Shown piece by piece: positions 35,178 through 42,778 of a DNA stretch of 64,000 nt (position 1 is the first letter of the stretch; each line of letters starts with the position of its first letter). Source of the DNA: Solimonas terrae (GTDB lineage: Bacteria > Pseudomonadota > Gammaproteobacteria > Nevskiales > Nevskiaceae); assembly GCF_011067135.1 (NCBI RefSeq), contig NZ_JAAMOW010000003.1:1-64000 (forward strand), read 5' to 3'. A program made the translations under genes and the position numbers. The notes beneath the pieces are model-generated. The model saw only the letters and a program-made list of their open reading frames with translations, was not told where the DNA came from and ran no database searches.

Positions 35178-36695
35178 TCAGGGCGCCAGCTGCGCAAACA
35201 GTTCGGCCAGCTGCGTGCGCGCGATCTTGTTCGAGGGGGTCTTCGGCAATGGCTGGTCACTGAGGCGCAGCTGCTTGGGGGCCTTGTAGGTGCCGAGCAG
35301 CGTGCGTGCATGGTCGAGGACGATGGCCGCATCCTTGAGCGTCGGTGCATGCACGATCGCCGCGACTTCCTGACCCCAGCGCTCGCTCGGCAGGCCGAGC
35401 ACGACGCATTCGATGACGCCGGGGATCTGCGCCATTGCGCGCTCGACTTCGGCAGGGTAGATGTTGACGCCGCCGGAGATCAGCATGTTCTTCTTGCGAT
35501 CGACGATGGTGAAGCAGCCGTGCTCGTCGATGCGCGCGAGATCGCCGGTGCGGTACCAGTCACCGTGGAAGGCGGCGCGTGTTTCCTCCGGCTTGTTCCA
35601 GTAGCCCGACATCAGTTGCGGACCGCGCGCAAGCACTTCGCCGACCTCGCCGTCGACGACCGGGCGGCCGTCGCTGTCGCAGATGCGCAGCTCGATGCCC
35701 GGCAGCGATTCGCCGCAGGAGGCCGGAAAACGCACTGCCTCCTCGAGGCTCGGCGACGAGACGCCGGCACAGCCTTCGGTGAAGCCGTATTGCTGGCGAA
35801 TCGTCACGCCCTTGCTGCGGAACTGCTCCAGCAGCGGACGCGGCACCGGCGCGCCGCCGGTATAGGCGCTGCGCAGTTGCGACAGATCGGCCTGCGCGAA
35901 ATCCGGTGCCTGCGCGATGCGCTCCCACAGCGCCGGCACGCCGCCGAAAAAGGTGATGCGTTCGTCGCGCAACAGTCGGTATGCGCGCATCGGGTCGACG
36001 GCCTTCTCGACCCAGGCCGTGCCGCCGCAGACCAGCCATGGTGCGAGATTGGAGATCACGCCGCCGGTGAACGCCAGCGGCGCCAGAATCAGCATCCGTT
36101 CTTCGCCGCCACGCAGCGCGAAGTTGAGGATCAGGCCCTGCATCGCCGCATCGACGGCACGATGCGTCATGGTCGCGCCCTTGGGGACGCCGGTGGTGCC
36201 CGACGTGTAGCAGATCGCCATCACGTCGTCGTCGCCGAGTTGCGCGTCGGCACAACGCTGGCCGCTGGCGATGACCGCTTCGTAGGCAGTGGATGATCCC
36301 GCTGCGCGCAAGTCGAACACGCGCAGTTCGTCGGCCGCTGCGTCGCCGGCATCGATGCCGAGCTTGGCGATCAGCGCCGCGGTCGACAGCACCGCGACAC
36401 AGGCGGCGTCGGCGGCGATCTGTTCGAGCTCGAAGCGGCCGAACATGACGTTGAGCGGCACGAAGATCGCTCCCATGCGCAGCGACGCGAGAAACTGCAC
36501 GCACCAGGGCAGCGAATTGCCGAGCAGTACACCGACCCGGTCGCCCCGGCGAACGCCGATGTCCTGCAGGTGCGCCGCCAGCGCCGAGGATGCACGGTCG
36601 ACGTCGGCCCAGCTCAGGGTCTGGTCTTCGCAATGCAGCGCCGGCGCCTCGCCGCGACGCTGGCTCCAGAATCTCAGATAGCGGGAGAGATGCAC
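35178..36695 (-). CDS. AMP-forming acyl-CoA synthetase (second)
   Basis: 505 residues with a GTG start at 36695 behind GGAG. The phosphate-binding loop is CYTSGTTGVPKGATMTH, then YGFTEGCAG, the hinge YRTGDLARIDEHG with VDRKKNMLISGGVNIYP, and the C-terminal lysine in TPSNKIAR. It forms an acyl-CoA via acyl-AMP. It lies 15 nt upstream of the Rieske gene and 22 nt after the GMC gene, in one reverse operon. The substrate is unknown; the context suggests a carboxylic acid derived from a hydroxylated alicycle or side chain. Confidence 0.93.
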   Translation of the reverse strand: MHLSRYLRFWSQRRGEAPALHCEDQTLSWADVDRASSALAAHLQDIGVRRGDRVGVLLGNSLPWCVQFLASLRMGAIFVPLNVMFGRFELEQIAADAACVAVLSTAALIAKLGIDAGDAAADELRVFDLRAAGSSTAYEAVIASGQRCADAQLGDDDVMAICYTSGTTGVPKGATMTHRAVDAAMQGLILNFALRGGEERMLILAPLAFTGGVISNLAPWLVCGGTAWVEKAVDPMRAYRLLRDERITFFGGVPALWERIAQAPDFAQADLSQLRSAYTGGAPVPRPLLEQFRSKGVTIRQQYGFTEGCAGVSSPSLEEAVRFPASCGESLPGIELRICDSDGRPVVDGEVGEVLARGPQLMSGYWNKPEETRAAFHGDWYRTGDLARIDEHGCFTIVDRKKNMLISGGVNIYPAEVERAMAQIPGVIECVVLGLPSERWGQEVAAIVHAPTLKDAAIVLDHARTLLGTYKAPKQLRLSDQPLPKTPSNKIARTQLAELFAQLAP

Positions 36696-36717
36696 GGCTC
36701 AGGCTCCGTTTCGTGTT

Positions 36718-38364
36718 TCAGTGGCCGGCGTCGGCGCGGATCAGGTCCGCCGCCTTCTCGGCGATCATGAAGGTGGCGGCATTGGTGTTGCCGCTGGTAA
36801 TCGTCGGCATCACCGAAGCATCGATCACGCGCAGGGCGCCGATGCCGCGCACGCGCAGTTGCGGATCGGTGACGGCACCCTCGTCGCTGCCCATGCGACA
36901 GGTTCCGACCGGGTGATAGGCCGGCGCCGCCTTTGCGCGGATGTAGGCCGCCCAGTCGGCGTCGCTGCGCGGCAGCGGATCGGGCCGACGGTCGGCGATC
37001 ACCAGCTTTTCCAGCGAAGGCGTGCGGAACAGCCGCGCGATCAGTTTCTGACCGTCGATCATGGTCTGCAGGTCGCGTTCGTCGGCAAAGAACTGGTGAA
37101 CGATGCGCGGCTTGCCGTCGACATCGAGTTCGACGCGGCCGCGACTCCTGGGCTGGCACAGTGTCGCCAGCACGGTTGCCGTCGGTTCCTTCGGCATCGC
37201 GGCGCTTGCCGTCGATTGCGTGTCCGGCTCGATGTCGTAGGCCAGCGGCAGAAAGTGCAGCTGCACGTCGGGTTCCTGCAGGCCGGCACGGCTGCGTGCG
37301 AGCGCCATCGCCTGCACTGCGGGGGCGCCGAACGCGCCGCGGCGGCCGAACACGAACTGGCCGGCCATGCTCAGCATGCCGAGCGGATGCATCTGCGAAT
37401 TCAGGCTCGGACGATTGATGAATTTGTTCTGGCCGACGCCCGCGTGTTCCTGGAGATTGGCGCCGACACCCGGCAGGTGATGGTGGCTGGCGACACCGAC
37501 TGCCTGCAGGGCGGCGCCGGGGCCGACGCCGGAACGCAGCAGCAGTGCGGCGCTGCCGACCGTCCCGGCGCAGATCAGCAGCTCGCGATTTGCGCGCACC
37601 GTGCGCAGCTCGCCGTTGCGCGCGACCAGCACACCGTTCGCGCGACGTCCGTCGAAACGTATCGAGCGGGCTTCGGTGCGCGTCATCACGGTGAGATTCG
37701 CTCGACTGCGGGCCGGTCTCAGGAACGCCTTTTCGGTGCTGCAGCGCCAGCCGTCGCGCTGTGTCGCGTCAGTGAGAAAGGCACCTTCCATGTTGCCGCC
37801 GTGATAGTCGGCGAGCCGCGGCATGCCGGCCTCGCCACAGGCCGACAGGAAGCTGTCGCACAGCGGGTGCGCTTCGCGCATCGGCGAGACTGTCATCGGG
37901 CCGCCGCGGCCGTGGGCGGGATGCGGGCTTCCCGCCCAGTCCTCGGATTTGAGGAAGTAGGGCAGTACGGCGTCAAAGCCCCAGCCGCTCGCGCCGGCAG
38001 ATTCCCAGCGATCGAAGTCCTGACGCGTGCCGCGAATGTAGACCTGGCCGTTGATCGAGCTGCCGCCGCCGAGCAGTTTGCCGGCCGACCACAGAAAGCG
38101 GCGGTTGTTGATCGAGGGGTCCGGTTCCTGCAGGTAACGCCAGTCGTAGGCGGGATGGCCGACCAGCCGCGCGAAGCCGACCGGCAACTGCACGAGCATC
38201 GATTTCGCTTCGCCGCCTGCTTCGATCAGGATCACGGAGGTCCGCGGATCTTCGCTGAGGCGCGCGGCCAGCAGCGCACCGGCGCTGCCGGCGCCGACGA
38301 TCACGTAGTCGGCCGCCGGGGCGTCGGCAGTGCTGGTCGCAGCCGTCGGGATGCGATCGTCCAT
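36718..38364 (-). CDS. GMC-family FAD oxidoreductase (second)
   Basis: 548 residues, ATG at 38364 with GGAGAGA upstream. FAD motif VIVGAGSAGALLAARL, GMC signature GGGSSINGQVYIRGTR, and active-site histidine in AYHPVGTCRMG with asparagine in TSGNTNAAT. It oxidises an alcohol, reducing FAD. First gene of the reverse operon that continues with a ligase, a Rieske oxygenase and a CaiB-type enzyme. It shares a 293-bp divergent control region, with two ATTAG boxes, with the P450 at 38658. Confidence 0.9.
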   Translation of the reverse strand: MDDRIPTAATSTADAPAADYVIVGAGSAGALLAARLSEDPRTSVILIEAGGEAKSMLVQLPVGFARLVGHPAYDWRYLQEPDPSINNRRFLWSAGKLLGGGSSINGQVYIRGTRQDFDRWESAGASGWGFDAVLPYFLKSEDWAGSPHPAHGRGGPMTVSPMREAHPLCDSFLSACGEAGMPRLADYHGGNMEGAFLTDATQRDGWRCSTEKAFLRPARSRANLTVMTRTEARSIRFDGRRANGVLVARNGELRTVRANRELLICAGTVGSAALLLRSGVGPGAALQAVGVASHHHLPGVGANLQEHAGVGQNKFINRPSLNSQMHPLGMLSMAGQFVFGRRGAFGAPAVQAMALARSRAGLQEPDVQLHFLPLAYDIEPDTQSTASAAMPKEPTATVLATLCQPRSRGRVELDVDGKPRIVHQFFADERDLQTMIDGQKLIARLFRTPSLEKLVIADRRPDPLPRSDADWAAYIRAKAAPAYHPVGTCRMGSDEGAVTDPQLRVRGIGALRVIDASVMPTITSGNTNAATFMIAEKAADLIRADAGH

Positions 38365-38440
38365 GTTCTCTCTCCATGTCGGTCGGTCGCCGACTGTGCA
38401 TGCCGGGGGTGCCGGCTCGGGCGGGCGGAATCATGCGATA

Positions 38441-38460
38441 TAAATCTAATGATGTAAAAT
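38441..38460 (-). promoter_or_regulatory. ATTAG box 4 (candidate operator)
   Basis: Read on the minus strand as ATTTTACATCATTAGATTTA. It lies 77 nt upstream of the GMC start (38364), in the 293-bp divergent region (38365-38657), which is the longest gene-free stretch of the window. Otherwise that region holds only AT-rich sequence and box 5. Confidence 0.58.
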
Positions 38461-38586
38461 AAAAACCGGAACCGATTGCCACCGGCTTACGCATGTCCGG
38501 TATTGTCCATGAGCAATTGCGTTGACGATTTGTGAAATGGACGAAAGCAACGCGAGACAAATTTTGGATTTTGTTCTATTCTTCGA

Positions 38587-38606
38587 TTTACCTAATGTCG
38601 TAAGGC
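38587..38606 (-). promoter_or_regulatory. ATTAG box 5 (candidate operator)
   Basis: Read on the minus strand as GCCTTACGACATTAGGTAAA, ending 52 nt before the P450 start at 38658. It is the second box of the divergent GMC/P450 region, so each of the two transcription units has one. Confidence 0.52.
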
Positions 38607-38657
38607 CGTCGGTCGCCGCCTCGAGACGCGGCCGTCCCAGAACATAGAGAGACCCGG

Positions 38658-39884
38658 ATGGAGACCACCCTGAAGCCGAAGGTTCCGGACCACGTTCCCG
38701 CGGAACTGGTGCACGACTTCGATATCTACAACGACGAGCAGATCAAGCGTGATCTGCATGCGGCATATGCACGCCTGCATCGCGAAGCGCCGCCGGTTTT
38801 CTACACGCCCGCCAATGGCGGTCACTGGCTGATCACGCGCCACGATCTGATGTCCGAAGTCGTGCGCGACTTCGAGACTTTCTCGGCGCGCGAATCGCAG
38901 ATTCCGCGCGTCGAGAACGCGCCGCTGCTGATTCCGCTGAACCTCGATCCGCCGGAGCACACCTGGTATCGGCAGGCGGTGGCGCCGTTCTTCGGGCCGC
39001 GCTCGGTCGCGGCGCGTGAAGCCGAGCTGCGCGATTTCGCGCGCGAGGTGGTCGGCAAGGTTGCGGCGAAGGGAAGTTGCGACTTCGTGCGCGATGTCGC
39101 CGCCCCGTTTCCGGTCACGGTCTTCATGCGCATGATGGGGTTCCCGCCGGAACGCTTCGACGACTTCCGGGCGCTTGCCGACCGCTTCTTCAATGCGCGC
39201 GAGCCGCAGGAGATCGGCGCCGTGTCGCAGGCCATCATCGGCGAGCTGATGGGCTTGATCGAGGTCAAACGTGCGCAGGCCGCAGCCGGCGGCGAGAAGG
39301 TCGATCTGCTGTCGCAGCTGCTCGACGCAAAGATCAACGGCGGACCGATCCAGGCCGACAAGCTCATCGCGCTGTGCTTCCTGCTGTTTCTCGGCGGACT
39401 CGACACTGTCACCAATGCCCTGAGTTTCGCGATCCGCTATCTGGCCGGCGACAAGCCGCTGCAGAAGCGCCTGCGTGAAGATCCGGATGCCTTGATGCCG
39501 TTCGTCGAAGAGGCGATCCGCCTGTACGGCGTCGTCAACACGCCGCGGCTGGTCACGCACGACTGCGAGAAGCTCGGCGTCAAGTTCCGCGCCGGCGACA
39601 TGGTCCTGTGTCTGCTGCCGATGGCGGGCTGGGATGCGATGAAGAACGACAGTCCGGAGAAGTTCGACATCGACCGCAAGGCGCGGTCCTATCTGACCTT
39701 CTCGACCGGCCCGCATCTGTGCCTCGGCCACTTTCTCGCACGCCTGGAACTGCGGATTCTCTACGCGGAGTGGATCAGGCAGATCGGCGAGTTCTCGCTG
39801 GCAGACGGCTACCTGCCGAGCTATCGCGCCGGCATGGTGATGTCGCTGGAGTCGCTGCCACTGACCTGGAAGACGGCAGGCTGA
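38658..39884 (+). CDS. Cytochrome P450 (second)
   Basis: 408 residues, ATG at 38658. I-helix GGLDT (246-250), K-helix ExxR at 285-288, heme loop FSTGPHLCLGHFLARLE with Cys355 as ligand. The heme loop has Ser in place of the more common Gly after Phe, which is tolerated in the P450cam/CYP111 neighbourhood. Soluble, class I, needing a ferredoxin; none is adjacent, so one of the shared [2Fe-2S] ferredoxins at 3032 or 7644 probably serves. It is monocistronic, convergent with the TetR gene and controlled from the box-containing region upstream. Confidence 0.95.
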   Translation: METTLKPKVPDHVPAELVHDFDIYNDEQIKRDLHAAYARLHREAPPVFYTPANGGHWLITRHDLMSEVVRDFETFSARESQIPRVENAPLLIPLNLDPPEHTWYRQAVAPFFGPRSVAAREAELRDFAREVVGKVAAKGSCDFVRDVAAPFPVTVFMRMMGFPPERFDDFRALADRFFNAREPQEIGAVSQAIIGELMGLIEVKRAQAAAGGEKVDLLSQLLDAKINGGPIQADKLIALCFLLFLGGLDTVTNALSFAIRYLAGDKPLQKRLREDPDALMPFVEEAIRLYGVVNTPRLVTHDCEKLGVKFRAGDMVLCLLPMAGWDAMKNDSPEKFDIDRKARSYLTFSTGPHLCLGHFLARLELRILYAEWIRQIGEFSLADGYLPSYRAGMVMSLESLPLTWKTAG

Positions 39885-39913
39885 GCGGTCCGCTGGTCGA
39901 CGGTGCTGCGCCG

Positions 39914-40603
39914 TCAGCGCCCGGTCACGCGCCGGCGGGTGGCGGGCTTCTTTGCCGGCGCCTTTTTCGCAACGGCTTTGCCGGCCTTGCCGACGGCCTT
40001 CGGCACCGTGGAGGTGAAACCGTCCAGATAGTGGCGGACCGTTGCGACGAACAGGGCTTCGCCGTCGAGGTGATTGGCTCGCAGCGCCTCCGACAACTGC
40101 GGCAGGCGGCTGCGATCGAACTGCGGCATCGGTTCGATGCCGCGCGAGCGATAGGCCGCTTCGAACAGGGCCGAGCCGAAGGTCAGTTTCTCCAGGCCTT
40201 CGACCAGCACCATGCGTTGCTCCATCGGGATCGGGTACAGGCCGATCCAGTGATCGTAGGCGCCAAGCAGCAGATGCCTGGGGAAGAACTGCAGCAGCAG
40301 CGGCGCCGCGTTCGGATGCTGCAGGATGGAACGGCGCACGGCGATGTTCAGCGCGAGCATTGCCTCCTTCCAGTCCGGCGAGGGGTCCCTGGGCAGCTTG
40401 GCGTCCATCAGGATCAGGCGCGCGACTTCCGCCATCAACTCCGCCTTGTGCCGGAAGTGGTAGTACAACGAGGGGGCCTTCACTCCCAGACGTTGCGCGA
40501 CCAGTTCCAGGCTCAGCGCGTCCAGACCGTGGATGTCGATTGCGCCCAGAGCCGCACGCGCGGCGCGCTCTCGTGAAATCAGCGGTTTTGCAGGTCTGCC
40601 CAC
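39914..40603 (-). CDS. TetR-family transcriptional regulator with basic C-terminal tail
   Basis: 229 residues. The start is taken at GTG 40603, preceded by AAGGGAAG, so the protein begins with GRPAKPLISRERAARAAL. The helix-turn-helix covers SLELVAQRLGVKAPSLYYHF (about 35-54), followed by a helical ligand-binding domain. The last 28 or so residues are Lys/Ala/Pro/Arg-rich (KAVAKKAPAKKPATRRR), like histone-H1 or AlgP tails, which is unusual for TetR proteins and may add non-specific DNA affinity. It lies among the ATTAG-boxed operons and is the best candidate for the protein that binds those boxes; this is inference from position. Confidence 0.9.
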   Translation of the reverse strand: MGRPAKPLISRERAARAALGAIDIHGLDALSLELVAQRLGVKAPSLYYHFRHKAELMAEVARLILMDAKLPRDPSPDWKEAMLALNIAVRRSILQHPNAAPLLLQFFPRHLLLGAYDHWIGLYPIPMEQRMVLVEGLEKLTFGSALFEAAYRSRGIEPMPQFDRSRLPQLSEALRANHLDGEALFVATVRHYLDGFTSTVPKAVGKAGKAVAKKAPAKKPATRRRVTGR

Positions 40604-40724
40604 GGTCTTCCCTTGATCGGATGAATTTGCGCGATTGCGGCGGCGCCGCCGCGATCTGCCGCAGCTTTGGATTCCCGGCAAGCGCTGTCAAGCGAGGCCG
40701 GCGATCGTGGCACGGCGCCGGCGC

Positions 40725-41369
40725 TCAGGCCGCCGGTACCAGGCTCGCCATCGCCACCTTCTGCGCTGCTCTTGCCGCCAGATAGGCCGGCCGTTGCTGC
40801 AAGCGGCCCCAGTACGCCTGCAGGGCCGGCGACAGGTCGCCCAGCAGCTTGAGCATGCGTGCGAGGACGAAGGCATAGCCGACACTGATGTCGGCCACCG
40901 TGAAGCGGTCGGCCACCAGATATTCGCGATCCTGCAGTGCACGCTCCACGAGTTGCAGGCGATCGAGGAAGATCGTCCGATGGTCGGCAACGACGGCCGG
41001 CTGCCGTCGCGGCTCCGGCTCGAAATGGGCGTAGCGCATCATCGTGGCGAGCGGCGTGGTCAACGAAGCCTCGCCGAAATGCAGCCAGTTCAGCCAGGCG
41101 CCGAAATGCGGATCATCACTCGCCACGGCCAGTCCGCGGCTGCGGTCGCGGCATGCCAGGTATTCGAGGCAGGCCGCCGATTCGAACAGGATCTGCTCGC
41201 CGTCGAGCAGCAGCGGCACGGTCCCGGTCGGATGCAGGCTCAGCAACTCCGGTGCGTGCACGCGCGGCGGGAACGCCATGGCCTTGAGTTCGTACGGCAA
41301 CTGCAGTTCCTCCAGCGCCCACAGGCAACGCAGCGAACGTGCATCCTGGCAGTGATAGAGCGTGATCAT
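40725..41369 (-). CDS. Glutathione S-transferase family protein
   Basis: 214 residues from the ATG 41369; the frame is open far upstream without support. An N-terminal thioredoxin-like domain (LYHCQDARSLRCLWALEE, then HPTGTVPLLLDGEQILFESAA, with the cis-proline and the ES glutathione contact) is followed by the all-helical domain (VADRFTVADISVGYAF, the N-capping box). It conjugates or isomerises with glutathione, perhaps detoxifying epoxides or enones produced by the oxygenases. It is divergent from the alcohol dehydrogenase, with an ATTAG box between. Confidence 0.9.
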   Translation of the reverse strand: MITLYHCQDARSLRCLWALEELQLPYELKAMAFPPRVHAPELLSLHPTGTVPLLLDGEQILFESAACLEYLACRDRSRGLAVASDDPHFGAWLNWLHFGEASLTTPLATMMRYAHFEPEPRRQPAVVADHRTIFLDRLQLVERALQDREYLVADRFTVADISVGYAFVLARMLKLLGDLSPALQAYWGRLQQRPAYLAARAAQKVAMASLVPAA

Positions 41370-41422
41370 GATCTGGCCGTCTCCCCCGGCGCATGCCACT
41401 CGTCGATATGATGCTTGATTGT

Positions 41423-41442
41423 ATCTATCATTATTAGTTATA
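41423..41442 (+). promoter_or_regulatory. ATTAG box 6 (candidate operator)
   Basis: ATCTATCATTATTAGTTATA in the 207-bp divergent region between the GST (start 41369) and the alcohol dehydrogenase (start 41577). It fits the left half of the consensus well; the right half deviates at one core-flanking base. Confidence 0.52.
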
Positions 41443-41576
41443 ACAAAGTCGATCGGCGACCGGACGAGCACGATGCAGCGACTGGATGGCATGAAGGGCA
41501 CGATGGCGCGAGCGTGCAGCGGCCTGGCCCGGCAGGCGCGCCTGTTCGTTGCCATGCGGTGGGCCGGCATGCCGCG

Positions 41577-42674
41577 ATGACGCCGATCACCGCCGCCGTC
41601 GTCCGCGAGCCTCGCGGGCGCTTCACGCTTGAGACCCTGCAGCTCGACGAGCCGCGCGACGATGAAGTGCGGGTCCGCATCGCCGGCACCGGGCTTTGCC
41701 ATACCGACCTGAGCATCCGCGATCAGCAGGTTCCGTTTCCCTTGCCGGCGGTGCTCGGCCACGAAGGTGCCGGCGTGGTCGAAGCGGTCGGCACCGCGGT
41801 CAGGAGCGTGCGGCCCGGCGATCACGTGGTGCTCAGCTTCGCGTCCTGCGGCCGTTGCGCCGCCTGCGACGACGGCAGACCACCGTATTGCGAATCGGGC
41901 CGGACGCTGAACTTCTCCGGCCGACGCGGCGATGGCAGCGGAGTGTTCAGTGGCGCATCGGCTGCGGTGACCGGCCGCTTCTTCGGCCAGTCTTCGTTCG
42001 CCAGCCACGCGCTCGTGCAGCAGAGCGGCGTTGTCAGGATCGCCGACGATGTGCCGCTGCAGCTGATGGGGCCGCTGGCCTGCGGTCTGCAAACCGGTGC
42101 CGGCGCGATATTCAATGTGCTGAAGCCGGTACGCGGCAGTTCGATCGCGATATTCGGTGTCGGCACGGTAGGCCTGGCAGCGGTGATGGCGGCGCGCATA
42201 GCCGGCTGCGCGCGCATCATCGCCGTCGATCAGCACGCCGGACGCCTGGCCCTCGCGCGCGAACTCGGTGCGACCGATGCCATCGACGCGTCGACCGCAA
42301 AGGTCGTGCGCGAAATCCTGGCCTTGAGCGGCGGCGGCGTGCATTGCAGTGTCGAATGCACGGCACAAGCCTCCGTGCTGGAGCAGGCCGTACGCGTGCT
42401 GCGGCCGGCCGGCAGCTGCGTACTGCTCGGCATGGCGGCCCCGGACGCCGAGGTCCGGCTCAACATGCTGAGTCTGCTCAACGGCCGCTGCCTGCGCGGC
42501 GTGATGGAGGGCGACAGCGTGCCGCAGACCTTCATTCCGCGGCTGATCGAACTCTGGCGATGCGGCGAATTCCCGTTCGAGCGCCTGGTCCGTTACTTTC
42601 CGTTGTCCGACATCAACGAGGCGGTTGCGGCCGCCGAGCGCGGCGAGCTGATCAAGGCCATCCTGACGCCCTGA
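41577..42674 (+). CDS. Zinc-dependent alcohol dehydrogenase, MDR family (benzyl/aryl-alcohol-type)
   Basis: 365 residues from the ATG 41577; the frame extends 54 codons upstream but the protein aligns to the family from here. Catalytic-zinc Cys in GTGLCHTDLSIRDQ, GHEGAGVVEAVG, and a structural-zinc cysteine cluster in SCGRCAACDDGRPPYC. The NAD loop is GVGTVGLAAVMAA. It belongs with the XylB/benzyl-alcohol and class III-like dehydrogenases that oxidise primary alcohols to aldehydes. It would feed the aldehyde dehydrogenases in the window. It is separated from the molybdoenzyme operon by 104 nt containing another box. Confidence 0.92.
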   Translation: MTPITAAVVREPRGRFTLETLQLDEPRDDEVRVRIAGTGLCHTDLSIRDQQVPFPLPAVLGHEGAGVVEAVGTAVRSVRPGDHVVLSFASCGRCAACDDGRPPYCESGRTLNFSGRRGDGSGVFSGASAAVTGRFFGQSSFASHALVQQSGVVRIADDVPLQLMGPLACGLQTGAGAIFNVLKPVRGSSIAIFGVGTVGLAAVMAARIAGCARIIAVDQHAGRLALARELGATDAIDASTAKVVREILALSGGGVHCSVECTAQASVLEQAVRVLRPAGSCVLLGMAAPDAEVRLNMLSLLNGRCLRGVMEGDSVPQTFIPRLIELWRCGEFPFERLVRYFPLSDINEAVAAAERGELIKAILTP

Positions 42675-42705
42675 GCGCCGCGCGCATGGCTCCGCGGCGC
42701 GTTGT

Positions 42706-42734
42706 TTTACGTGTCTATTGTCATTAGGTATAGT
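42706..42734 (+). promoter_or_regulatory. Candidate promoter of the molybdoenzyme operon
   Basis: TTTACG at 42706-42711 and TATAGT at 42729-42734 are 17 nt apart, a fair sigma-70 match. ATTAG box 7 fills the spacer and overlaps the -10, consistent with repression. The operon start codon is 45 nt downstream of the -10. Confidence 0.4.
42713..42732 (+). promoter_or_regulatory. ATTAG box 7 (candidate operator)
   Basis: GTCTATTGTCATTAGGTATA, ending 47 nt before the GTG start of the molybdopterin oxidoreductase at 42779. It matches box 2 at 15 of 20 positions. Confidence 0.6.
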
Positions 42735-42778
42735 GACGCGACAGACTGCCTGAAGGCGGCGCCCGAGGAGGTCTTGCG

